This document shows, one piece after another, positions 22,616 through 32,225 of a stretch of DNA of 64,000 nt. Position 1 is the first letter of the stretch. The number at the start of each line of letters is the position of its first letter. The translations under genes and the position numbers were made by a program. The notes beneath the pieces were generated by a model. The model ran no database searches. It was not told the origin of the DNA and saw only the letters and a list, made by a program, of their open reading frames with translations. The DNA comes from Bretschneidera sinensis (taxonomy: Eukaryota > Streptophyta > Magnoliopsida > Brassicales > Akaniaceae), in the NCBI GenBank assembly GCA_023935145.1, contig CM043702.1, positions 105,732,088 to 105,796,087 on the forward strand. Direction: 5' to 3'.

Positions 22616-23449
22616 ATGTGTGCACTTCAGCACATAAGCTGAGAAAGTGTGCGCACAGGCAGCATCAATGTGCACCACGGTGCTGCCCTTCAGCACCACA
22701 GCACCTAGCAAGAAGGTGTCTAGAGAAGAGTTAGCACTGCAGTGCCCAGAAGGTGCTGAAAGTGTGGTTTTGCCTAGCACCGCGGTGCCCCTGTTGAGTG
22801 CCTAGGTGCTAGGCACACTGAAGCACACATGGACAGCTTAATTTAGCCTCTTGTTAAGTGCGTGGGTGCAAGGTTAAAATGCACCACTTCACCTAGGATT
22901 GATGGAGGGCCATGATTAAATGGAGATCATGATCATAGGGTGAGGATTGAATCTCAAGAATAACCAAAAAGTGGATGGCTATAAAAGGGGTTTCCTAGCC
23001 TCATTTTTCACAAGATTAGAAACACACAAGTTTATAACATTGTGAGATCAATTGTAAACACATAGAGAGAATTGTGTGAGAGACATAAACACAAGAAGGA
23101 CTCCTTTTAGTGAGGCTGGTTGTAAAAGAGAGAGAAGTCTAGATTAGATAGAGAACATTGTTAGTTCTCATGTTCTTCCTTTCTTCTCTTCTTGGTTTCT
23201 TCAAGAACATTGTGGTTTCTTGAAGGGGATTGTTGTAACTTGTAAGAACCATTTGATTTAGTGCAGAGAGTTTAGAGGAACTCATGGGGACGTAGGCACA
23301 TTGCTGAACCTCATTAACAATTGCTTGTCTTCTTTTCTTTCTTTGATTTTCGGTTCTTGTGTTCAATTGCTGTTTTTCTTTCTACAAGTCATTCTAGACT
23401 TGGGTGTTTGGAAGATCACCACCTGGGCATCTTCCTAAGGTGATTTCCA
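22614..23449 (+). repeat. COP1 5' LTR
   Basis: The start is uncertain by 3 bp (TGATGTG at 22614 or TGTGCAC at 22617); the end is TTTCCA at 23449. TATA box CTATAAAAGGGG at 22979-22990. U3 is rich in palindromes such as tgcaccacggtgctg and agcaccgcggtgc (22668-22790). Confidence 0.65.
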
Positions 23450-23453
23450 AAAG

Positions 23454-23486
23454 TGGTATCAGAGCTTTGGATAGTGGTATCAGAGC
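23454..23486 (+). other. Two PBS-like sites in tandem (COP1)
   Basis: TGGTATCAGAGC occurs at 23454-23465 and again at 23475-23486, 21 bp apart, each matching initiator tRNA-Met. The first is in the standard position 4 bp after the LTR. Confidence 0.8.
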
Positions 23487-23711
23487 TGCACAACTGGGTA
23501 TAGGAGCAAGAACAAGAAGGTGACGGAGCCAAGACTCCAAGAATCAAAGATCAACTTCTTGGGTGATTCAAAAACAGTGTAAAGATCAAGATCTGATCGT
23601 GTTCTTGAGGTTGATTCAAGAACAGTGTTAAGATCCATCTCTGATCTGTGTTCTTGAGGTTGAAGAAAGCATTTGTGGGTAGTGCATAAATCAGGGATCT
23701 TGTCCGCAAAG

Positions 23712-24400
23712 ATGGCTTCAAATTTCTGTGTTGAGAAGTTTGATGGAAAGGGAGATTTTGCCCTTTGGAAGTGGAAGATCAAGGCGGTTCTAATGCAACA
23801 AAAAGTGGACTTGGCTATTGGAGAAGATGATGCTTTTTCAGCAAGTGTCACGAAGGACTAGTGGACCAAGATGAAGAAGATGGCTTACAGCACCATTTTC
23901 TTGCACATGTCAGATAGTGTCACAAGGGAGTGCGGAGACTCGGAAGATCTTGCTGTCATATGGAAGAAACTAGATGAGTTGTTTCTTATCAAAACTCTTC
24001 CTAACAAGATGTATCTTCGTAAACGAATATTTGCTTTTAAATTTGATCCTAAGAAAGAGTTACAAGATAATCTTGGTGCCAAGATAAGGAGTGCATCAAA
24101 TGGTAAGGACTTGTTCTTTAAAAGGGGGCCAGCAACTCGGTATGGCAGCAACCATAGGTACTACTGGGACAGAGGTAGAGGAGAGAGCCATAGGAGAGTG
24201 CACAGCAGCATGCATGGCAACTACCGGGATAGAGGTAGGGGAAAGAACTATGGGAGAGTGCACAACAGCATGCATGGCTACTACTGGGACAAAGGTAGAG
24301 GAGAAAGCCATGAGAGAATGCATTCTAAACTGAGATTTAGAGGGACAAGTTGCTACTACTACCATAAGGAGGGTCATGTTAAGAAAGATTGCAAAAGATG
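23712..24400 (+). pseudogene. COP1 gag, broken
   Basis: Starts MASNFCVEKFDGKGDFALWK, typical of copia gag. A TAG stop falls near 23859. Translation from 23871 gives the capsid part up to KKELQDNLGAK, where the central capsid region appears deleted. Three 20-residue repeats rich in Gly, Arg and His follow (24159-24338). The zinc knuckle reads CYYYHKEGHVKKDC: the second Cys is Tyr, so metal binding would be lost. Confidence 0.8.
24159..24338 (+). repeat. Three 60-bp repeats in COP1 gag
   Basis: Units 24159, 24219 and 24279, in frame, encode YWDRGRGESHRRVHSSMHG-type peptides. The 60-bp period is exact. Confidence 0.8.
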
Positions 24401-24499
24401 ACAAGGGATAGAGGAGGAAGCCATACCAAGAATGGAGAGGCTTCGGTTGCCAAAACAGAACAGCAAGATAGTGATGTTCTTGTTGTGTGATTAGGTGTG

Positions 24500-24900
24500 A
24501 GCAAGGGGCAAAGGGCAAGAAGGCAACGGGAAATGGATCTTGGATACCGGGTGCACTCATCACATATGCCCTCACTAGAGTTGGTTCAAGAATTTCAAGG
24601 AAACCAATGATGGAAGGGTCTTCTTGGGGAATGACAATTCTTGCCAAGTTAGAGGGATTGGAGACATCCAATTGAGGATGTTTGATGGAGTCACAAGGCT
24701 GCTGTGAAATGTAAGGTACCTTCCAGATTTGAAGAGGAATTTGATCTCATTGGGGTAGCTAGATTCCATAGGGTATACATGCAAAGTAGAGGGAGGAAAG
24801 ATCAAGGTGGCCAAGGGATCTTTGGTAGTGATCAAGGCAGCAAGAAACGATGGACTCTATGAGATGATTGGAGAGATAGAAATCAATGATCAAGCAACAA
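24500..24900 (+). pseudogene. COP1 protease region
   Basis: WILDTGCTHH (about 24534-24563) holds the aspartic protease DTG triad. The downstream text keeps RGIGDIQLRMFDGVTR and KRNLISLG but is cut by several stops (in-frame TAG/TGA codons) before integrase. Confidence 0.7.
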
Positions 24901-25480
24901 GCTTGATGGCTGAGATGGACAAGGCAGCCCTTTGGCACACTCACTTGGGATATATGAGCGAAGAGGGCCTACAAGTTCTCAGCAAGGATGGCCTACTTGG
25001 TGGAGACAAAGTAGAGAAACTTGATTTCTGTGAGAGTTGCATTCTTGGGAAGCAACATCGAGTTAGCTTCAACACCGGAGTGCACAAATCTAAGAGGATT
25101 CTTGACTACATTCAATTGGACCTTTGGGGACCAGCAAGGACACCAACACAGGGAGGTAACATTTACTTTCTGTCTTTAATTGATGATTATTCAAGAAGAG
25201 TGTGGGTTTATTTGGTTAGAAATAAATCAGATGCCTTGAATAAGTTAGTGGTGTGGAAAGGGTTGGTTGAGACTCAAATGGGTAGAGTAGTTAAGGGGAT
25301 AAGAACCGATAATGACTTAGATATTTTTAATCAAGAACTTGATCAATTCTATAGGTTAAATGGCATTCTAAGACATAAGTTGGTTGTGGAAACCCCTCAG
25401 CAAAGTGGAGTTACTGTGTGGATGAATAAGACCCTTATGGAAAAGGTTAGGTGCATGGTAATAGAATCCGGTTTACCAAA
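24807..25480 (+). pseudogene. COP1 integrase, N-terminal two thirds
   Basis: Open frame 24807-25520. The HHCC zinc site is LWHTHLGYMSEEGLQVLSKD with CESCILGKQH. The catalytic core has DLWGPA (first Asp), IRTDND (second Asp) and QQSGVTVWMNKTL, where the usual AERMN-type motif carries Val in place of the catalytic Glu. Reading past about 25480 enters foreign U3 sequence, so the last residues are not integrase. It would be inactive. Confidence 0.85.
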
Positions 25481-26485
25481 ATATCGAGCACACATGCAAT
25501 CGAGCGCATTAAGGCTGTGATCGAGCGCACTCGGGCAGTATCCCACATCGATTAGAAAACACATACCACTTCGGGAGTTTGCCTATATAAGACCCACTCC
25601 ACTTCAGTTTTAAGGATCAATCGGAGCTCATCTGAAATCATCAGAGAGTAAATCCAGAGGGCCTTTAGGAGCAATCCAGAGGGCCTTTAGGAATCCGAAG
25701 TATACTTTTGGAGGGCAAGCTGAGGAATTGTCGAAGCTTTCGCTACCAAAGGGAAGATGATCATTGAGAGGCAGGTGGCAACTCGAGGACGCATGAGCCC
25801 CATGGCCGGCTAGTCTCCAAGTAAGGCGAAAAGATGAATCCCTAGGTGTAATTGTTCTTATTTTCCTTTATTTGATTCAGTTGTAGTTGGATATTATTTC
25901 ATTAAACATTGTTCTGTTTTATTCTTTAATTTAATTAGTAGATTTTTTATTAGTCTGGTGATTGCACGCTTCTTTTCCATATAAGTCTAGTCATGCTCTT
26001 CTTATGTGTATTTGTTTGGGTGTGATTGAGTATGATAGATCTCTTTTATAGATTTGTCCATTGCTGTGGTATTGTCATTTAGATATATCGTCGTCTTTTG
26101 ATAATTTATAAGTTAGGTCATGTGTGCTTGAAAGTAAAGAATAATTCAAATCAATAACAAAAGGGTTTATACATGCGCTTTAATTGAATATTTGTCAGTT
26201 GCTTGTTTGGGATGTGAAACTAGTAATCAAGATAAAAACAATTAAATCAAGTTAGGATTAGGGCAACGAACCTAGGGAGGATTTCTGGAACCTTGTTGTT
26301 TCTCCATTATATTCTTCATTACAATTACCCAATTATTTTCACATTACTCAATTCAGATTCTTTCAATCAATCTTTTATCGTTTGTGTTGAGGTTTACACC
26401 TTTGTTTGTAATTAGCTTGTTTCCTTGTGGAATCGACACCCCAAAGCTGTACTACAATAACCGCGTTATACTTTGGGCGTAATCA
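25481..26485 (+). repeat. LRD-like LTR, 5' truncated
   Basis: The end matches the LRD LTR end in reverse orientation (cgacaccccaaagc...TTTGGGCGTAATCA). It begins inside U3, in a CGATCG-type palindrome cluster (25488-25533). No PBS follows: at 26486 the sequence is CHR2 integrase on the opposite strand. This is a truncated or rearranged LTR with no second LTR in the window. Confidence 0.75.
25540..25590 (+). promoter_or_regulatory. snRNA-type USE plus TATA in LRD-like LTR
   Basis: ATCCCACATCG (25540-25550) equals the plant snRNA upstream element consensus RTCCCACATCG. TATATAA follows at 25584-25590, with exactly 33 bp between. By established knowledge, about 33 bp is the spacing of RNA polymerase II snRNA genes (about 23 bp for polymerase III). 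Confidence 0.7.
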
Positions 26486-27035
26486 TGAATTGACTTCACC
26501 AATTCGGCCTTCTTGTGTCCATCCAAACTACTCCTTTCATCAATAGGTAAAGGCATCAAATCTAAAGGAGTAAGTGGATTAAAACCATAAACAATTTCAA
26601 AGGGAGAATAAAAAGTAGTAGTATGATAGTCCTATTATATGAAAACTCTATAAATGGCAAACAGTCCTCCCAAGTTTTTAAATTCTTTTGAATGACAGTG
26701 CGTAAGAGTTGAGTTAGAGTCATGTTGACTACGTTAGTCTGTGGATGACAAGTAGTGGAAAATTAAAGTTTGGTACCTAATTTTCCCCACAAAACCTTCC
26801 TAAAGTATCAAAGGAATTTAACATCTCTATCAGAAACAATACTCCTAGGTACACCATGGAGTCGCACTATTTCCTTGAAAAACAAATCAGCTATGTTTAT
26901 GGCATCATCTGTTTTATGGCATGGAATTAAATGTGCCATTTTACTAAATTTGTCCACTACCACAAAAATAGAATCTCAACCCTTTTTTGTCCTAGGCAGC
27001 CCCAAAACAAAGTCCATAGATATGTCTACCCATGG
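26486..27035 (-). pseudogene. CHR2-ii integrase core, second half
   Basis: Continues the integrase cut at 32226 by CHR1-ii. Minus strand: [17 protein letters not shown] (first Asp), [29 protein letters not shown] (second Asp), then [12 protein letters not shown], where four residues including the catalytic Glu are deleted. Stops follow GLPRTKKG and VKFL. It ends at 26486 in ELVKSIH against the LRD-like LTR. The integrase C-terminus and the 3' LTR of CHR2-ii are not in the window. CATGG (27031-27035) is the target duplication of CHR1-ii. Confidence 0.8.
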
Positions 27036-27903
27036 TGATATAATCCACGCTAAGAACTAAGAAATTTATGGATCAAGAAGACTTCTAAGATTGTCTAAAA
27101 GCAGATTTATGTCAGACCGCGACCTGTTGCTTATATTGAAGCAAGAACCTTGGCATAATGAGGACTGAGACCATGACTCGTTGTTTATATTGAAGGAAGA
27201 ACCTTGGTATAATGAAGACGCCACAATCAATTATGGAAGGATTGATTGATAAGTCGAAGATGAACGCCACAGAAACTCCGATAAGTTCAGAAGTTCTAAA
27301 AGAACCAAAGAGAATTTTCTTTCCAAAAGTATGAATCAAATCTGAATTGTCTTATTCAAAAAATCTAATGGCTATTTAAATACATGAGAATTTGTAACCA
27401 ATTAGATAAAGAAAAACTAAGAAATAGGAAATAAACCTAAATAGAATTTTGGTAGGAATAGGAAACTACAAAATAGGAAATAAACCTAAATAGAATTATG
27501 TTAACCTAAAATACAAATAAAGAAAGTACCTAACTTGGCATGCAAACCTTATAATTCAACAATTAAATTAGTAAGGAAACAATTAAAAAAAGGTAATAAG
27601 TAAAATTGCAGCCTGCCATTTTCCTTGATGAGCCAACCAAAACGAGTAAGTCTCTAATTTTGGGGAACTAAGATTTTAATTCACCATCTTGAGTTGCTGG
27701 ATTATTCCAAAGCTTGAATTATGGAAACTCATCCTTGTGGATCACGTATAGCATCATCCTTGGGCCCCCAAAGATGGTTCTTAGCCCAAATGTGTTGAAT
27801 CGGCCCATTGAGATTTTCCTTGAACCTTTTAGCTCGAGCTCTTGTAACTGGTCAAATTGGAACTTGAATAGGAAGATGTCATTTGTTAGCTGTGTCCTCA
27901 TCA
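27036..27903 (-). repeat. CHR1-ii 3' LTR
   Basis: 868 bp. U5 contains a 54-bp tandem duplication (27115-27168, 27169-27222) absent from its 5' LTR partner. The pol tail is encoded from 27903 down to a stop near 27704. PPT AAGAGGAGGGGAA on the minus strand directly above 27903. Confidence 0.85.
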
Positions 27904-28160
27904 TTCCCCTCCTCTTGAAAAGGATTTGTCCTTAAATCATCACCTACATCAAAAGGTCTTAAATTAGAAACATTGAAAGTGGTACTAACATTGTACTCAC
28001 CTGGCAAACCTAATTTGTATGACTTGTCATTGATGCCCTCAAGGACAGAAAAATGCCCATCTTATTTAGGAAGTAACTTTGAACACCTTTGTGCTGGAAA
28101 TCTTTCTTTCCTCATGTGAAACCAAACCTAATATTCGGGTTGAAAAATCAGCTGTTGGCG
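27704..28160 (-). pseudogene. CHR1-ii pol tail (integrase C-terminus, into LTR)
   Basis: After the RNase H-integrase deletion at [13 protein letters not shown] a stop falls at about 28128. The remaining text gives the integrase tail (RKERFPAQ, YKLGLPG, PFDVGDDL) and then the LTR-encoded end with TRARAKRFKENLNG. The tail spans PPT and LTR. It is broken by the stop and at least one substitution. Confidence 0.7.
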
Positions 28161-29170
28161 ACCTTTGATCAATTGGAATGCCTTCTCTTGCTCGTCTCCC
28201 CATTTGAATCCAATGTTCTTCTTGATGACTTTGGTAAGTGGTGCGACAATACTGCTAAAGTCTTTCACGAACCTCCTGTAAAAACTAGCAAGGCTATGAA
28301 AACTACGAACTTGACCTACACTCGTGGGACTTGGCCATTCTTTAATCACATGGATCTTCTCTTCATCAACCTGTATTCCTTGTGCACTCACAACAAAACC
28401 AAGAAACACAAGCTTATCGGTGCAAAAGGTGCACTTCTTCAAGTTAGCAAACAACTTCTCTTTTCTGAGTACATCCAAAACTGATTTTAAATGCACAACA
28501 TGATCATCTAAGTTTATGCTATAAATGAGAATATCATCAAAATAAATAACAACGAATCTGCCTAAAAAAGCTTGCAAAACATGGTTCATTAATCTCATGA
28601 AGGTACTTGGTGCATTTCTTAGTCCAAATGGCATAACTAACCACTCATATAAACCATATTACGTTTTAAAAGAAGTTTTCCATTCATCACCCTCTTTCAT
28701 TCTTATTTGATGATATCCACTTTTAAATCAATCTTAGAAAATACACATGCACCATGCAGTTCATCTAAACAAGAAAAGGATGTCGATATTTTACCGTTAT
28801 ATTGTTGACTGCTCGGCAATCAACGCACATTCTCCACGTCCCATCCTTTTTAGGAATCAAAATCATTAGAACAACGTACGGGCTCATACTTTCTCTTACG
28901 TACCCCGTTTCCATCAATTCACTAACATGTCTTTGTAGCTCCTTTGTCTCCTCAGGATTGCTTCGATAGGCTGGTTGGTTTGGAATTGTAGCACCGGGCA
29001 CGAAATCGATTTGATTTTCAATTCCTCGAATAGGAGGTAAGCTATGTGGAATCTCCTCGGGAAAAATATCATAAAACTCTCGTAAAAGAGAAACAATAGA
29101 ACTAGGCAAAGATGAGTCAAACTGGTTAGTGTTTAACGCCTATTTGTACAAAAGTACAATCATTGGCTGA
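28128..29170 (-). pseudogene. CHR1-ii reverse transcriptase
   Basis: Open pieces are 29109-28765 ([49 protein letters not shown]) and 28634-28128 ([20 protein letters not shown], catalytic [34 protein letters not shown]). A frameshift near 28760 joins them. The C-terminal jump from KAFQLIKG to RQQLIFQP removes RNase H and the integrase core, exactly as in CHR1-i. Confidence 0.85.
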
Positions 29171-29268
29171 TTTAAAACCATCACTCTTTTTATTTCACTC
29201 GTTCTTGCATAAAAATTTGTTTTTCTCTCAATGGCCGAATCAGCACTCTTATTTTCTCTCTCAATTTT

Positions 29269-29871
29269 TCAGACCTCTCTCATTTTCTCTTTCTGATTTT
29301 CATTCGTTCTCTTTTTCTCACTCTCTTTTGTTTGCTCACTCTCTTTTTGTAACCTCACTTGATCTTTATAAACCTGCTTTAGTATCAAAGGAACTAGAGT
29401 GATTGTTCTTTGATTTCTTACAAACGAATATTTGTTGGTGAAGCCATCATGCTTAACACACCAATCGAATTGCAATGGTCGGCCCAGTAACAAGTGTCCA
29501 GGTTGCATCAGAACTACATCACACAAAACTTTATCTTCATATTTTCCAATACGGAAGGAAACTAACACATGTTTGTTCACCCTTACTTCACCAATATCAT
29601 TGAGCCATTGCAACTTGTAAGGCCGAGGATGTTTAATTGTTGGCAGCCCTAATTTCTCAACCATTGTAGTGCTAGCAACTTTAGTACAACTACCTCCATC
29701 AATAATCACACTACATACCTTGTTTTGCACATGGCATCTAGTATGAAAGATGTTTTCTCGCTCCATTTCGTCATCTTCTTTGATTTGCACACTTAGAGCT
29801 CTCCTTGCAACCAACAATTCTCTTTGGGCAGTGTATTCCTCATCACTTGCATCCTCCAATGGTGGCATCAA
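29269..29871 (-). pseudogene. CHR1-ii protease
   Basis: SDEEYTAQRELLVARRALSV linker, IIDGGSCTKVASTTMVEKLG (active-site Asp in DGG), LLGRPLQFDWCVKHDG, then a Glu/Lys-rich tail. It is cleanly open for 200 codons. In intact copies it follows the gag knuckle in one frame. Confidence 0.8.
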
Positions 29872-30995
29872 TTTGGTATCTTCTTTGCCCCCAGTTTCAA
29901 TTTCACCATTATCTCACAATGCCATAACTCTTTTGATCGAACATTGGCTTGCTATATGACCCCTGCCTTGGCATTTAAAACACTTAATATCATGATTTCT
30001 AGTGGTTGAAGAGTCATTTTTACCTTGATTTCCTTGGCTAGTACTTTCTTGCTTTGCTTGGTTTTGGGCTTGGCCGTGGCTTGTTTCACAAAATTCGGCC
30101 TCTAAGATGAACCCGAGTTAGGGTTTTGCCATGCGTTGTTGCCCCTCCTCTTGAATTGGTTCTCAATTTTGATAGCCATGTGCACCATATCTTCCAACTC
30201 CACATAATGATGCAACTCCACCGAAATAGCAATTTCCAGGTTCAAACCAGCCAAGAACCTAGCCATAGTAGCCTCTCGGTCCTCCTCTACATTTTCTTGG
30301 ATCATAGCTACTTCCATATTTTTATAATAATCCTCCACACTCCGATTACCTTGTGTAAGACTTTGCAATTTTTGGTACAACTCACGGTAGTAATGGCTTG
30401 GAACAAACTGTTTCCTCAGCACGGTTTTCATCTCCTCCCAAGTCTCTATTAGACGCTCTCTATTTCTCCTCCTGTTTAACACTAGTTGATCCCACCAAAA
30501 AATCGTATAGTAAAAAAATTCAATGGTTGCATGTTTAACCTTTTTAAGCTCAGAATAATTATGACAATCAAATACTAATTCTATCTTCTTCTCCCACTCA
30601 AGGTAAGCATCAGGATTGTTTTTGCCTGGAATCTTCATCTTAATGCTACCTAAGTTATTATCTTCCCGATTCCTAGCTTCTCTACCTCGACCACCAAATC
30701 TCCTATGGCTAACAACTGATTCCCAATCATCTTCTTCATCAAATCCACTCCCATAATACTCTTCATCTTCAACTCTCTCTCCCCTAGGTTGAACTCTCTC
30801 CCTCCTATGCATATTAGGAGCATTTTGTTGCTCTCCCACATGTGCATTCTCTACCCGATCTATCTGTTCATGAATCTGTTCCATCTCCATTCTCAATACT
30901 CTACTCATCTCACCCATTAAAGCCTCCATGAGCAACTTCATATCAGCCTCTCCCGACATATCTCCAGAATTATTTTTGTTCTTGTTGTTTGACAT
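29872..30995 (-). pseudogene. CHR1-ii gag
   Basis: Starts MSNNKNKNNSGDMSGEADMK at 30995. Acidic-basic region, then a Retrotrans_gag-type capsid domain (DAYLEWEKKIELVFDCHNYS, FVPSHYYRELYQKLQSLTQG, EDREATMARFLAGL). A TGG to TAG nonsense codon ends it at about 30102, after NPNSGSS. Beyond the stop the CCHC knuckle CFKCQGRGHIASQC (about 29940-29985) is still readable, followed by a stop. This is the reference gag against which the shortened versions at 8208 and 43825 are judged. Confidence 0.85.
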
Positions 30996-31427
30996 GTTTG
31001 CTGCAAAAACAAAGTTAGAGAAAAAAAAAGGAACAAAAGGATCTCACACACTCCCTCACGTGTTTCACTCAAAGAATGAGTCACTCAATTTCACTCGTGT
31101 TTTTACACAAAAACCAGATTGGCTTTTACCCTCTTATGTGCTCACTACTCTTACCTTTTTCCACTCGTAATAATCCTCTGTAGGATTTTATCAAACTAAC
31201 CGAACAAGTATCAAAGTTTCCAGCAAAAATTCACCAATAACTCACAAAGAAATTCAGATTTAATGGCTAGAATATAAGGAACACAATGATGAGAAATTGA
31301 AACCAGAATTGAAAGGATTGAATCTAAATATCACACATCTTTTTTTCACCCTTTTTTTTCTAAACTGGAAATTCGCTCTTCTTTTTTTATGAATCAAAAC
31401 AAAAGATAAGAAAACCTGCAACTAGAA
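30996..31427 (-). other. CHR1-ii leader
   Basis: Untranslated region between PBS and gag. It has T/A homopolymer runs (about 31020, 31340-31390) typical of the family. Nothing coding. Confidence 0.6.
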
Positions 31428-31440
31428 GGCTCTGATACCA
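31428..31440 (-). other. PBS for initiator tRNA-Met (CHR1-ii)
   Basis: Minus strand TGGTATCAGAGCC, perfect, 2 bp from the LTR end at 31443. Confidence 0.9.
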
Positions 31441-31442
31441 AC

Positions 31443-32220
31443 TGATATGATCCACGCCAAGAACTAAGAAATTTATGGATCAAAAAGACTTCCAAGATCG
31501 TCTAGAAGCAGATTTATGTGAGACTGCGACCCGTTGCTTATATTGAAGCAAGAACCTTGGTATAATGAAAATGCCACAATCAATTATGGAAGGATTGATT
31601 GATAAGTCGAAGATGAACACCACAAAAACTCCGATAAGTTCAGAAGTTCTAAAAGAACCAAAGAGAATTTTCTCTCCATAAGTATGAATCAAAATGAATT
31701 GTTTTATTCCAAAAAGCCAATGTTTATTTAAATACATGAGAATTCGTAACTAATTAGAAAAAGGGAAACTAAAAAATAGGAAATAAACCTAAATAGAATT
31801 ATGCTAACTTAAAATTCAAATAAGGAAAGTACCTAACTTGGCATGCAAGCCTTATAATTCAGCAATTAAATTAAAAAGGAAACAATTAAAAAAAAAAAGG
31901 TAATAAGTAAAATTGCAGCTTGCCATTTTCCTTGATGAGCCAACCAAAACGAGTAAGTCTCCAATTTTGGGAAACTAAGATTTTAATTCACTATCTTGAG
32001 TTGTTGGATTATTCCAAAGCTTGAATTATGGAAACTCATCCTCGTGGATCACGTATAGCATCATCCTTGGGCCCCCAAAGATGGTTCTTAGCCCAAATAT
32101 GTTGAATCAGCCCATTGAGAGTTTCCTTGAACCTTTTAGCTCGAGCCCTTGTAACTGATCCAATTGGAACTTGAATAGGAAGATGCCATTTGTTAGCCGT
32201 GTCCTCATCACATGGCTCAC
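31443..32220 (-). repeat. CHR1-ii 5' LTR
   Basis: 778 bp. Minus-strand start TGATGAGGACACGGC at 32220, end ATATCA at 31443. It encodes the pol-tail codons. Lacks the 54-bp U5 duplication of the 3' LTR. Confidence 0.9.
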
Positions 32221-32225
32221 TAGGA

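Larger units (their letters stand above)
22614..25480 (+). mobile_element. COP1: truncated Ty1/copia element (Tork-like)
   Basis: 5' LTR, tRNA-Met PBS, broken gag, protease remnant and integrase, in the copia order. RT, RNase H and the 3' LTR are missing: integrase stops at about 25480 and joins the U3 of an LRD-like LTR. No target duplication could be found. Confidence 0.8.
27036..32220 (-). mobile_element. CHR1-ii, inserted in CHR2 integrase
   Basis: 5185 bp flanked by CATGG at 27031-27035 and 32221-32225, a perfect 5-bp target duplication that fixes the LTR ends (TGATGAGGAC at the start, ATATCA at the end). It is the only CHR1 copy with a full-length gag. Protease and RT follow; RNase H and the integrase core are deleted. 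The 5' LTR is 778 bp and the 3' LTR 868 bp. Confidence 0.9.

Noticed and set aside
25540..25700. A true U-snRNA gene downstream of the USE-TATA pair
   Set aside because: No snRNA-like sequence follows; the downstream sequence is the R-U5 of an LTR ending at 26485.
15288..26485. LRD-like LTR at 25481-26485 as the partner LTR of LRD at 15288-19681
   Set aside because: LRD has both LTRs between its own AGAGC repeats, and the 25.5-kb LTR is in the opposite orientation.
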